From Globomyces pollinis-pini (taxonomy: Eukaryota > Chytridiomycota > Chytridiomycetes > Rhizophydiales > Globomycetaceae): 64,000 bases of DNA. Where the stretch lies: NCBI GenBank assembly GCA_025399215.1, contig MU621113.1:47294-111293 (forward strand), in the 5' to 3' direction. Below, one piece after another: positions 1-10,792 of this stretch. The position numbers and the translations under genes are program-made. Position 1 is the first letter of the stretch. Each line of letters opens with the position of its first letter. The notes beneath the pieces are model-generated. The model was given only the letters and a program-made list of their open reading frames with translations, made no database searches and was not told where the DNA came from.

Positions 1-2
1 TT

Positions 3-572
3 ATTGATATTGCATCTGCCGAATTTTGGGGAAGTGCAATGACCCTTATCCAAGGACCAAAGGGAGTCTTTTCAGATGCTTCCAAGCTTACTTACACTTC
101 TATTGATAAAACTATCGGAAAGGCTTTCGATTTGCAATTTGTTGATATCAATGGTGATGGTAAAAAAGACATCTTGGCCACAAACCATGAAAGTGGCAAC
201 GGTGGAGTTTTCGCCTATGAAGTTCCAGCAAATTTAAACGGTACCTGGACCCGTCATACTCTCGCTACAGGATTCCCTGTTCGTCAAAGTGGAATTGGAC
301 AAGCATCACCTGGTGCTGCTCATGCATTCTATCCTACTGTAGGAAGTACTGGAAAACCATCTATTGTTGTTGCTGGAGACGCAACTCAACGTGTACATTT
401 CTTGCAACCAACAACCACTGATGTGAACGACTGGAGCTTTACTATGTCTGAACTTCATGACTGTCAATCGACTGTTGGAGGTATTGCAGTGGGAGACACC
501 AATGGCGATGGAAAGAATGAATTGTTTATCCCATGCTTTGATAAAGGATATCTTGTCACTTTAACCTTTTAA
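3..572 (+). CDS. FG-GAP/VCBS-repeat protein, C-terminal part
   Basis: The reading frame is open from the left window edge, so this is the 3' part of a longer gene. The ATG at 39 is internal. Two Asp-rich calcium-binding loops of the FG-GAP/VCBS type are visible: DINGDGKKD about 50 residues in, and DTNGDGKNE near the C-terminus. Both sit in beta-propeller-like repeats with FYP and GGIAVGD strand motifs. Proteins of this kind are usually extracellular or lumenal beta-propellers. No membrane segment or anchor follows the last blade, and the protein ends at a TAA. No intron is seen in this part. The specific function is not recognisable from this fragment. Confidence 0.75.
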   Translation: MDIASAEFWGSAMTLIQGPKGVFSDASKLTYTSIDKTIGKAFDLQFVDINGDGKKDILATNHESGNGGVFAYEVPANLNGTWTRHTLATGFPVRQSGIGQASPGAAHAFYPTVGSTGKPSIVVAGDATQRVHFLQPTTTDVNDWSFTMSELHDCQSTVGGIAVGDTNGDGKNELFIPCFDKGYLVTLTF

Positions 573-762
573 ATGATTTATCAAAAAGTTAGAATAAAAC
601 CAGCTGTGCATCTATCAAACTACTTTGTTTTCTGAGTCAGACCTGAGATCTATAAACAGTAAACTAGAATTCTTGAATGACTGTATATACAATTCCTATT
701 AACTCTGATGTAAGAGTGTCGTCAAATTTAGTAAGAAAAATGAATGAAAAACTTACTCTGTC
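573..762. other. intergenic, promoter of OTUD6-like gene
   Basis: AT-rich spacer between the FG-GAP gene stop and the ATG of the next gene in the same direction. I see no ORF, RNA gene or repeat in it. Confidence 0.5.
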
Positions 763-1838
763 ATGGAAGAACTTCTAGCAAAACATCGAAAGGAAAACAA
801 AGAATTAACTTCCAAAATCACTGGGTTAAAAAAGACTATGAAATCTTCTAATAAACAAAGAGTATTATCGTTAAACTTATTATAGAAAAAAGAAATACAA
901 GATGAAATAACTCAATTGGAATTGGATACAAAATCAAGACAGGAAATGGAAATTAAATCACTCAATGGTATACCTACATGTGATGAATGTTAGAGATTAG
1001 TCAAAAATCAATTGATGAACCTGCACCAGACACAAATGAACTGGAAACCAGCATGTCAAATATTGATGTGAACGATTCTTCTGTTCAACATCGTCAACCG
1101 AAAGTAAATAAGGCAAAGCGTAGAAAAGTAAATAATACATTCTCATTGGATAGGAGAAAAAACAAGCAGAGTTTGAATCAATGAGACAAAGTGCATTGGA
1201 AGAAGTTGAATTAATGCCAAACTTGAAAGAAATAGAAGATCAATCAATTGATACAGCTTTGAAACCATTGACATTACAAATTCATCACGTATTCGATTAG
1301 TTGTCTAATTGTAGATTATACCTGATGGCCATTGCTTGTACAACTCAATCGCTCATCAATTAAACATCCTCGATACATCTTCACATTATACCTATAAAGA
1401 TTTGAGGCACTTGGCTGGTACAAAATCGTAAAAATTGTTAACATATAATAGCTGAATATATGTCAACTCATTCTGATGACTTTCTTCCTTTCTTAGTAGA
1501 TGACCACGGCAATATGCTCAACGAAGGTATTTAATTTTGTTATTCTAATGAAACAAGAGAGTTTTAAAGAATACTGCAGTGAGTTGGAATTTGGTGCTGT
1601 GTGGGGTGGTCAGAATGAAATACAAGCGTTAACACAAGCTCTATCCCGTCCAATTCATATCATCCAAATGAATTCACCCATACTTAAATTAGGGGAGGAA
1701 TTTGATTCAACACCCATTATGTTATCGTAACTTTTTAATCAGTATTATTCAACGTATAGGTATCATCGACATTATTATGGATTAGGAGAGCATTATAATT
1801 CATTGATATCAATTGAAGCGGTAGCTGAGACGAACTAA
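763..1838 (+). CDS. OTUD6: OTU-domain deubiquitinase, OTUD6 family
   Basis: Eight exons join in frame to 291 codons, close to the roughly 290 residues of animal OTUD6B. Introns are 862-885, 968-993, 1128-1153, 1289-1314, 1418-1451, 1527-1557 and 1727-1759, that is 24, 26, 26, 26, 34, 31 and 33 nt. The N-terminus has the family helix (LLAKHRKENKELTSKI) and the KAKRR-EKK coiled coil. The OTU catalytic motif reads IPDGHCLYNSIAHQL, with Asp and Cys in place. The C-terminal YHRHYYGLGEHYNSL supplies the catalytic His. Family members cleave ubiquitin chains and associate with the translation machinery. The start at 763 gives the conserved MEELLAKHRK. It is convergent with the sulfatase-like gene. 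Family assignment is very secure. Confidence 0.93.
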
Positions 1839-1995
1839 GTTACTGGAATAAATCAATAGAATAATATAATTCATTTTCACCAGCATATTTAGTTGAATTT
1901 CTAAATATTCATTTGAAGTTGTTTATTATTGACATAGGAGTGATTATATGAGTTATTGATTTACCATACTTGTTTGAAAATATAGACTTGATGGC

Positions 1996-4017
1996 TTAGA
2001 AGAGACCATCCCCATAACAAGTTGGAAGCAGCATTTCACGTGGTAGACGTAACTCTTTTTGCATATTCTGTAATTCTTCAAGTTCAAATGAACTTGTGCT
2101 ATTCACCAGAGCAAAGTTTGGACCGTTGTTGATTTCAAGAGTATAGGATTGTAACCAAGAATGAATCCAATAAACATGAGTCTTATTCGCAATGAATGCA
2201 TGTCTCCAATCACAATTAGGGACAAAAGGGGGTCCTGCCCAACCTGATATCCACCGATTCTCTGGTAGTTTATTTAAGAGCGATTGACCATGAACTGTAG
2301 CATTAGATGGAGGATACAAATCTTTTATATCCTTCCATTTCATTACATCAATCAAAGTTGGCACCATATCCAATGTTGAAATAGTTCCATTTTGTGCATT
2401 CCATCTCAAGTTTTGCCGTTGAGTGCGTGTTAGAAAGTAATTAGGTATATGAAACCATAAAGGCACTGATAGAACTCGTGAAGTTGGTTTGGCTATTCGA
2501 GCATGATCTCCAGGAGTTTCTCCATGATCAGCACTGAAAGATATAATTGTATTATTCAAGATCTGTTTTCGCTTTATAGAATCCATAACTGATCCCATCA
2601 TCATATCGGTTAACCCAATAGAATGTGCATATCTAGCTCTGTCCCGTTCTTCTTCTGTATCATCTGGAGGTGCAAAGTCTTCACCGACCAAAAAGGGAAA
2701 ATGAAGATTATTCTAAACCGTTAGATTTAAATGAATGTAAAATACCCAAATAATAGTTAATAAAAATGGTTGATTGGGATCTACAGTATCCAAATAATTC
2801 AAAATTCTGGTAGTTAAATTTCGATCATCCATTCCATAATCATTAACCACTTCAGCATTTAAAGTGCTTTGAGAAACTACCATATCAAATTGATCAAACA
2901 CTGAATTCAATTGTTTCCAACCATGACTAAAATGAGTTTGATAAGCACAAAAGAGTGCTGTCTTGTAACCATTTGCTTTTGCCAAACTCATCATTGAATC
3001 AATTTTGAAATATGATTTTGTTTCTTGTGTATTCTTTTCTGATACAATGTATCTACCCATGAATATTCCTGGAGTAGCGGTTTCAGTATTTCCAGATACT
3101 CCTCTTGCATTATTCATTACAAAAAAATCTTTCTGGTTTTTGATTTGTTTGTTAAAATATGTGGAATTGATGTTGGTACCGTTTGGATACATTCCAAGGT
3201 AATTTCCCATACTTTCATTGAGGATAAACACTAAATTGGGTTTTGTAGAATTGCTTTCAGTTAGATTTAAATATTTGATATCATTTTCAAAATCAAATTC
3301 CAGTTCAGTAGTGGTAAAGTATTCGATGGTGTATTTGATAAAATTTGACGTTGGGGAATAAGAACCGTGATAGGTTAACACACCGAGTGATATGAGAATT
3401 GGTAATAGCATCAGCCATTTAATTGACTTCTTTGGTCTTTTAGGTATATCTGGTTCCAGTGCTGAAAATTCGAAATCATCATCTTCCTTCACAGACATAA
3501 AAGGATTTTTCTCTGATAGCCCATAATTCCGTTCCGAAGTCCAGAAGTAAGATATAGCGGATGATAGGGTCCTAGAATGACGTATATATCGATGATAGAT
3601 GGAAAACACCAAATATTCGGGTAAGATGGTGATGAACAGTAGCCATAAAGTTGCATGTATTTGTTCTTTATTCATTGAATGAGATTCAGTAAATGATGAC
3701 AGTACATTTGATAACAACTGACTATTCATATACGATTGCATGAAATACAGGGCATTTAAATCAAAATACACAATTGCACAGTGTAACAATACCATCGTGA
3801 ACAATCCCAATTTCAAGATTGAATACACCAGACAATCCCTATCCGAAACATACAAGATAAACGAGATGTACAATGTTTGTTCCAAGTATGTTGCTACAAA
3901 ATCAGACCAGTAAGATCCTTTGGTATGAAGGTAGGTGAACAAAGGCCCACTTAATATTAATGGCAAGAATGCTGGAAATAGTCCTAATAGAAATCTTGCC
4001 AATTTCCCAACAAACAT
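1996..4017 (-). CDS. multi-pass membrane sulfatase-fold phosphotransferase-like protein
   Basis: Two exons are separated by a 33-nt intron at about 2705-2737 and join in frame across a Trp-Asn-Asn boundary. The first about 225 residues hold four to six hydrophobic segments. An alkaline-phosphatase/sulfatase superfamily domain follows: a metal-site strand (NLVFILNES, about residues 261-269), a nucleophile loop (GNTETATPG, about 309-317, Thr candidate) and the second metal motif SADHGE in exon 2. This TM-plus-sulfatase layout resembles the LtaS and phosphoethanolamine-transferase groups, which move phospho-head groups at membranes; the nucleophile loop resembles the latter most. Several N-glycosylation sequons suggest a lumenal or extracellular catalytic domain. 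The substrate is unknown. A GPI-anchor ethanolaminephosphotransferase is a less likely alternative because the usual long C-terminal TM array is missing. Confidence 0.75.
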
Positions 4018-4353
4018 TTTTTTAAAAAGAAAGATTTACAAATGACTTCGTTATCCTTGACACATTGGGCTGGGGAAACCTAAAACAGCAGACGCCAAAA
4101 GTGTTTTGGTAAGTTCCCTTTTTGAACCCACAAAGAAATACCGAATTATTGCTCATTAATTTACCTAAAAATGTATCGGTTGTGTGAATAGTATCATCAC
4201 GTTTCTTTCCACAAATAATTGAATTCATCAAATTAGCACGTAAAACCAGGTTGAGCAATTATACTTCAAATATAAAAGAATTCATCAGATTGCTACTCTT
4301 AAAAAACCAAGAAATCAAAAAATACAAAAAAAGATTAATTTCATTCTAAAAAT

Positions 4354-6656
4354 CTAAAAAGAATCCATTGGATCCTCTTCATCCAAAAACAAACTCTCCA
4401 AAGCATCTTTGATCAAACTACTGGGTTTATGTTCTTGATAATCTTGTGCCAAGGTTAATGCAGTAATTGCATCATGATCACGTCCAACTTTAGCATACGT
4501 CTTACCCAAAATGAAATAGATTGATGTCTCTGGTTTTCCAACCTTTAATTCATTTTCTAATATTTCAATCACCGTTTCGTATTCACCCATTTGGTATAAT
4601 AATTTAGATAAATGTAGTATAAATATTTTTTGATGTGGTGATGTTTTCACTGCTCGTTTGTATAACATTAACGCTTCTTGATAATTATTCGGGTTCTTTT
4701 GTAACACCTTTGATTAGTAAATAGGGTATACCGTTGCTAATGAATCCAACAGGATTGGATTGTTAGGCGAGATTGACAAGGCATTTCGAAAATGAAAAGC
4801 AGCTAACGTATATTTTTCCTGTTTTTGTTCGATTATACCTAATCCAAAACTAACGAATTAAAAACTAAACATTTCTACATTGCATTATAGTGTCTATGAT
4901 CGATTTGAATAGCTTTTTGGAAACATTTAGCGGCTAAATCTAAATCATCATTGGCAACGTATTCATGTCCCAATAACGTATGTGCATATGTAAACAGACT
5001 ATTTAATTGGATAGCACGTTTGAACGCTTCAATCGCAGATTCATGTTCTTGTAAAAGTCTACCATCAATAATTCATAACCATTACGAAAAATAGTTCCCA
5101 ATCGCACACCTGAACATTAAAACGGATTATTTACCAAGTTTCGGGGTATTCTCGATGATATTCTTCTAAATCTTTCCCCAGCAAACTTAATTCTACTTTA
5201 TCCTTGATATGCCATAAACAAGTTGCATACAAATCCATACAATCAACTCTATAAGGTTCCATTTGACTGCCATTAATCATAAAACCTTACCGAATCTTTT
5301 TAAATATTTCACATGCCTATGATAAACAACATACCACCAAAATTACTTTTTTATATTGGTTGTTTTCGAAATATGATCGTGCCACCTAAGTTAAAGTTAA
5401 TAAGAGTTAAGATTACTATGGACAACACAAATCCGGTTTCGTAATGTTTAGATTCAATCATATCGGCACATTCGAGTGCTAAACATCCTTTATGCTGTGA
5501 AAGGGAATCATATGCCAACATAATATTCTGAATGGTAGTGATCAAAATTGGCAAGGAAGAAACTGGTGACTTGTTGTTAGTGGAGCTGACTAAGAGGGTA
5601 GAAGTGGTTGGTTTCTAATCAATGTTATTGGCGGTATATGTGATAATCGTGTTTGATATAATACTATTAGTGTCGATTGAATAATATATGTATCCGAATT
5701 GAAATTGTAGTTGAACTCACCTTTATATCTTTTGGAATGGATTGAATTTGAGTTTCCCTCGGTCGTTTCTTCAGTGTTGGCTACCGTCAGCTTAATTGAA
5801 ATACTTTTAATGGTGCCCTAACCGGCTCTGACCGTACAGATTTTGTTGCATGTAATCGCTACGATATTATATAACAATCCGGTTACTGGTCTTTTGGTGA
5901 CTGGCGCACTACTACGTGTAGAGGTTGAAACAATCGCTCTAAAGTCAATTTCAATGGATATACTCTGTCTGTTTGTGCAATGGACTACATTTCGCAATAA
6001 CATTATGATACTCCAAATTCTCTCCAATATTAGGTCGATAGCCTTTATATAAGTGTTTTTGGTTTACCCATTTCGCTTAGAGATTGATATGCGTTCCAAT
6101 TCAAAGGATTTAGACTGATTGAGTTGGTGAAGCATTCTTTGGCTTCCTCCCATCTTCCACTTGATTTTCGGAGGGATCCTTGGATATGATACAAGGCTGA
6201 TATATCTAATTTGTTGTTTTCGTTAGTTGGCCTGTAATTAGTTGTTTAGATGATTACCTAAATATGAGCTTTTGTAATCTAAACCTAGTGAACGTTAATC
6301 AAATAAAGAAATACCTATGAAATAAAAAGAATAAGAATAATCATCTAGTACCTTATAAGACTTCCATTATGATATTGATCAATCCAACGAGTAACAGTCA
6401 CATCACCTTCAGTAAATTTCTTCAAATGCAAGCAACAAGTAGCAAACAACAAGATAATTTTCAAGCAATTACTAGTAGGATCCAACAACATGAACGCAGT
6501 TTGATAATGACCAATGAGTACATGAGATTTAGCCAATAAATAAGTATATTCTAAATTGTATGGATCTTGAGCTACCAATCTTTCCGCCAAAAACTGAGCT
6601 GTATCGTAGTTTAAGGTATCAATTGAATGGATGATTGCTGATTGTATAATTTCCAT
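4354..6656 (-). CDS. CDC27: anaphase-promoting complex subunit 3 (CDC27), TPR protein
   Basis: A multi-exon gene read on the minus strand. The N-terminal exon begins MEIIQSAIIHSID and continues into FLAERLVAQ and LLAKSHVLIGHYQTA, matching the N-terminal TPR dimerisation region of APC3. A middle exon near 6070-6240 encodes a TPR with LSLNPLNWNAYQSL. Further exons near 5500-5150 and 5080-4720 carry the C-terminal TPR superhelix. The last exon gives YFILGKTYAKVGRDHDAI and an acidic end (LFLDEEDPMDSF), as in CDC27. APC3 binds the IR tails of APC/C coactivators in the ubiquitin ligase that drives mitotic exit. Exon borders in 4700-5800 are not all resolved. The ATG at 6656 is chosen over upstream in-frame codons because it starts at the conserved helix. 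Confidence 0.85.
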
Positions 6657-7569
6657 CACAAACAATGAAATGAAAATTTTAAACCACATAGAAAATGAAT
6701 TGTAACGATGAATGCTTTGCAAGATTTGATTGGAGATGATAGCATAGATAATTGATTTCAGTTGGATTTGTTTATTAAATTTATGGTTAGGTGAACTTTG
6801 TTGAAGTCAGTTACCAGTTTGAAATACTATTATAATACACATTCAATTATGGATTGATTGGTATTGTTACCATGTATTCGTAAGAGGTAGTACCTACAAA
6901 ACACATCTATAAAACGGATTCGACGCGCTTTATGATCCAGCCAAAAAACAAGGTATCGAGTTCAATTTGACAATGCAATGAATTAGAATAAACTGTGTCT
7001 GAAAATGATTGTGTTAAAATAATAGTTAAATGAGATAATCATTCGTCACATTTGGATGGGATTCTTATCCAAAACTATTCAAAAAGGTTTAGAGTGAAGA
7101 AAATAGATCATTCAGAACTACATAGTCGCCTTGTTGCGTAAAACCGACTGGTGAGCAATTCAATTATAGAATGACTGATGATCTATGATTCTGAACCATC
7201 AAGTGTATTACTGGCGATGGGGAGGAAAAGATGCAAGAGACACACGTAATGTGATCTATCAAGACAATAAACGAGTAAACCTAAGGCTGATCTTGAGAGA
7301 ACACGTATGTAGAGTGGGTTTTAGGATATATTTAAAAACGACGTGATGAAGCTCAGAACACATTTGTTCGAATTCACAGTGTAAATTATACGAAAGATCC
7401 GCGACGTGTGAAGCTAGATAAACAGTGAACTTTATGCCACTGGATGTTATGAGTCGCTACAATGATGCAAAAGGTTAACGACATTGAAAAAACTTGATTG
7501 AATGAATACTTATAGCAATAAGGTGGCCTTTGAACTATTGTGTGATGATTGAATATATTAAGCAATAGA
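6657..7569. other. intergenic, about 0.9 kb, no recognisable gene
   Basis: This lies between the APC3 start and the uL13m stop, both on the minus strand. The only ORF over 60 codons overlaps the last exon of uL13m in another frame. I find no tRNA cloverleaf, snRNA or clear repeat. A short stretch near 7170 has C- and D-box-like words but not a credible snoRNA. It probably holds the APC3 promoter. Confidence 0.4.
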
Positions 7570-8238
7570 TTAACGAGGTTGAGAATCCGAGGTTGTGGTG
7601 GTCTGCTGATTGTCGACATTTGAAATCGTGTGATCTTTTAGGATATTGTGTTCATAGGGCTAATATGTTAAAACAACAACAGTACATGGTGATCATCAGG
7701 GTAAATGTAAAGTCTTAGCATTTGAATATGACGCAATCTATTTTTAGGCAACATACCCCAAATAGCTTTTTTCAACGGCTACAAAGGTCAATGAAAACAA
7801 ATCAAGTACTCCTGTAGGGTGATTTTCGATGAATTTATCATATTTAATGGTAGTGAGACCACCAGGATAAGTAGTGTGCCAGTTGTATTCTTTTTGAGTA
7901 GATTTATTACCGGACAGAGCAACATGTCTAGCATTTTTAACAACGACATAATCGCCGTAATCGACTTAAAGGGTTAGAGAGAGTAATGTGTACATGCGGG
8001 ATTGTAGTGTGGTTTGTATTTTCCTCTGAGTGCGATACCGATACGAGCAGCTAATTTTCCCAGTGTTTTATTCTATAAAGGTGAGTTGATTGTTTGTTCA
8101 TAAATGAGTTTGTAATTAGTAATTAATTGATGAATGGATGTAATTACTTTAGCATCTACTTCATGCCAAACTCTAGCATGAACGAGACCATTCTAATAGG
8201 TGAGTATTATATGAATGAGATACTTTGATTGGATTCAT
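7570..8238 (-). CDS. MRPL13: mitochondrial large-subunit ribosomal protein uL13m
   Basis: Six exons assemble to about 158 residues. The start is MNPIK, then a short intron, then the conserved VWHEVDAK-NKTLGKLAARIGIALRGK. This is followed by DYGDYVVVKNARHVALSGNK, WHTTYPGGL, HPTG-PLKKAIWGMLPKNRLR and a DDHHPYEHNI end. These are the signature blocks of bacterial L13 and its mitochondrial counterpart; cytosolic uL13 differs strongly in these places. The last 26-nt intron replaces an apparent stop near 7668 and restores the HPY motif. One intron, about 70 nt after VDAK, is longer than the local norm. Protein of the mitoribosome large subunit. Confidence 0.88.
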
Positions 8239-8435
8239 TTTCAAAAGAAAGAATTTTTTTTATTTTTAAGGAATTGATATTTTACGTAGTAGTAGTAGGA
8301 ATATGTATAAAAAAAGAAAGGAATTTTGTTGAATAAAGTTAGGGATAATTATTGGAAATTAGTACTTGAAGTTACTGTATGTTGCCACGATAAGAATTTG
8401 TATCAGTTTTATGTTTAGTTTTTGTCTTTAAAAAA

Positions 8436-9070
8436 ATGTTACTCTTATTCACTTTACTGCCTATATCATATCAACAATTAACAAATCAAAATAATCAAGT
8501 TTGTCCTCAATGTCCTCCAGTTCCAATAGGACAATTACAATTCATCGATAATTTATACAATAACTTTCGTGATTGTTTCTGTGGTGAACAGTAATCATTA
8601 CACCATTCTCATTATTAGAGCTAAAATACTAATTAACTGCAATGGTAACCCACCAAACTTAAACTTTCCTTATCAAGGAAACGATTGTCCTTTCAACATA
8701 CTCACTCAGGAACTAGAATGGCATCTATGTATTTTTAACTCAACAAAACGGGATTTCATTCCTAACTCTGGTCAGTATATTAGAAATTGCGCTTACCTGA
8801 CTGGTGCTAAAGTCACCCTTCCTCTATCTTCCACTTTCACCCCCACATCATCTCCCACTGCCAATTCCACTCCAACTGATTCTTCATTCCTGATTATTAT
8901 TATTGCTGTTTCTATCCTTATCTTTATTATTGCTACCACAGCTGTGTTGTTACACTTGATTTGTTCTCCAAAGAAGAATCCTCACTCAACTCCTACGGTA
9001 CTTTTTTAATAACTCACTTTAGATTGTTGCTTCGCATAACTATGATACTGTGTCTTTACAATCTTTTTAA
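8436..9070 (+). CDS. small single-pass membrane protein, paralogue of the SH3 gene at 13648
   Basis: Three exons (8436-8590, 8619-8997, 9023-9070) give 193 codons in frame, with introns of 28 and 25 nt. The protein has an N-terminal hydrophobic signal (MLLLFTLLPIS), an extracellular part with a CPQCP motif, CFCGE, INCNG and NFPYQGNDC, a Thr/Ser/Pro-rich stalk, a transmembrane helix rich in Ile (about residues 145-170) and a short tail. The paralogue at 13648-15066 shares CPQCP, DCFCGE, NCNG/DCNG and NFPYQG in the same order and the same intron positions. It carries on into a cytoplasmic SH3 domain that this gene lacks. The extracellular fold is not recognised. A cell-surface receptor or adhesion role is only an inference. 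Confidence 0.72.
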
Positions 9071-9124
9071 TCCTACTACCTCCTAATAATATATAATTAC
9101 TTTATATCTAAAATTCTCGCTACT

Positions 9125-9218
9125 CATTTCACCAAACGCCCAAACAAGATGCACAACGTTCAATACATATCCATTTCACCAAACGTCCAAATAAGATTAC
9201 AATGTTCAATAGATGGAA
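9125..9218. repeat. two-copy tandem duplication, about 47 bp unit
   Basis: Two adjacent copies of an approximately 47-bp unit beginning CATTTCACCAAACG and ending TTCAATA(C/G)AT, differing at a handful of positions. It lies just 3' of the small membrane-protein gene, at the edge of the repeat-rich tract. Confidence 0.7.
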
Positions 9219-9312
9219 CAGCATTTATTTGTATCTGCTGTAACTACATGATGAACAATTCAAGTGGTATATACAATGGTGTCCCAACTGATCCAAGATT
9301 GGTAACAAACCG

Positions 9313-9509
9313 AGTTTTGATTCCATGAACATCAGTATGGCAAAGATGGATGAAAAGGGATGTCGTTGGAATTCCTTTGAATCATATATCTAGGATCAAC
9401 ACGGTCTTATCGAATGGGCAGGTGATCACATATATAACATTCAAAAGGATTCCAACGACATCCCTTTTCATCCATCTTTGCCATACTGATGTTCATGGAA
9501 TCTAAACAA
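9313..9509. repeat. large inverted repeat (hairpin-forming)
   Basis: Arm 1 (9319-9372, starting GATTCCATGAACATCAGT) is perfectly complementary over about 54 bp to a segment ending at about 9502. Weaker pairing extends the arms to about 75 bp each and leaves a spacer of about 50 bp. The structure could be a MITE-like element or a recombination by-product. It overlaps the left edge of the dispersed direct repeat. Confidence 0.85.
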
Positions 9510-10298
9510 TTTTGATTCACAACGAATCGGACAAAGTCTTTTCGTTGTGATTCATCCCCATCAGTTATGAATATAATCTAAACTTATTAAAAAAATATTA
9601 AATACATTTGTTTGGAGGTCTTCGGTGTAAGAGATTCGGTGGATGATATATCCATCCTGGTTTTTCAGGTCTTGTTCCAGAACATCCAAATCCAGTGGAC
9701 TCCTATTTGTTTTTCTCATAAGGAGCGAGAAATGGTACATCATTTCTTGATCCATTGGAGAGCTGAAAAGCTTGAAGTGTAAAGTCGGTAATCCTACCCA
9801 TAATTGATTAGCTTAGAATGGAGTACCAGTTTAGAACTTTTCAATGGTGTTAGTTAAGGTGATAGGTGTCAGAAAATCTATCATTTGAACTGGTTATCGT
9901 TTAGTTGACACCAAGAGCAAATAAATGCCCAGTCACTTGTCCGTTTTCAGTTTTCAATTCAATTGAACATTGTACATCATATTTAAATCATGTAGGGAAG
10001 ATACAATGCGATGAACTTCGAAGCCATTTTAAGGAAGCATGTGGGAAATTCCCACACAGATCGCTCCCACTGGGAATGATCTGCTGATATACTGGTGAGG
10101 GGTTCAACTCACGCTCTGAACAGTTGTGATATGTATGTCTTTAAACAAAAACGGTAGCGAAGTTTTGAAGTGTCTATAGTGGAGTCCAGCGCTCGTACAA
10201 ACGGTATAAGTACTAAATAACCAACGAGGACATTCAGTTAAGTGAGAGTTATGTGGTACTCTGGTAAAGGCTAATTATAGTTCAAAAAATTTACACGT
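9440..10298. repeat. left copy of a diverged direct repeat flanking the Crinkler-like gene
   Basis: The best-conserved part, 9989-10298, starts CATGTAGGGAAGATACAATG and matches 13123-13434 in the same orientation with roughly 85-90 percent identity by eye. Weaker matches upstream (AATCGGACAAAGT, CCCCATC(A/G)GTTAT, TTAAATACATTTG) extend the similarity to about 9440. A stretch of about 370 bp (9620-9988) is absent from the right copy. Contains a word fitting a pol III B box (GGTTCAACTCA), which alone proves nothing. No transposase ORF is visible. Confidence 0.8.
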
Positions 10299-10423
10299 TA
10301 TTTTAAATCATTTTACAACTGTAAGATATTGCTAGGCCTCAAAATTACAATGGACTTATAACCCAAAAAACAGAAAATGGTAGAATTACACCTTCGCTAG
10401 CAGCGCATGTAATCAGAACATAT

Positions 10424-10711
10424 CCAACAGATTATGCTCAGTCAGATACTGAATCAGGAAGCTGATACAAAGGATGAAGGGCAGCGCTCCATTTCTACTA
10501 GACTCCAGCAAAACCAGCAGTTAATGGACCAGCAAATCGCATCACCTGTTGGAGAGAATTCTGCTTGGATATTAGAACTCAGATAGACTCATCAACTCCC
10601 AATATGATTTCTTTTCGTACTGATTATACAAACTATTTCGTGTCTGTGTTAGAACAACTTTCCAATCAACTATTTAAGCTTCAACAACAATATTTTAACT
10701 ACTTCGTTTAA
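10424..10711 (+). other. possible small spliced gene or gene remnant
   Basis: A 50-codon frame from an ATG near 10432 encodes a Gln-rich, coiled-coil-like peptide (MLSQILNQEADTKDEGQ...). After a stop, a second frame continues with NMISFRTDYTNYFVSVLEQL up to a stop near 10709. I cannot join them with a clean short intron in phase, so this may be a decayed gene. It is convergent with the Crinkler-like gene. No family is recognised. Confidence 0.25.
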
Positions 10712-10792
10712 ACTTGTACGTATACTTTTTCCGTCAAATTAGTTACATAACTAAAAGTCAAAATACATAGTATTAGATGTAAATAAACTTTA

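Noticed and set aside
763..1838. In-frame TAG/TAA codons inside OTUD6 and most other genes, suggesting a reassigned stop code.
   Set aside because: Each such stop lies in a 21-35-nt GT-AG segment whose removal restores the conserved protein, and genes end with TAA, TAG or TGA at the expected places.
4022..4258. 78-codon minus-strand ORF just upstream of the sulfatase-like gene.
   Set aside because: No family resemblance, low-complexity upstream context, and it would be a separate gene 5 bp from another start.
7160..7210. Possible C/D-box snoRNA (TGATGA and CTGA words).
   Set aside because: Boxes are too close together, the C box lacks the leading purine and there is no terminal stem.
10090..10110. 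GGTTCAACTCA word as a tRNA T-arm or SINE B box in the direct repeat.
   Set aside because: No A box, anticodon arm or acceptor stem can be built around it in either repeat copy.
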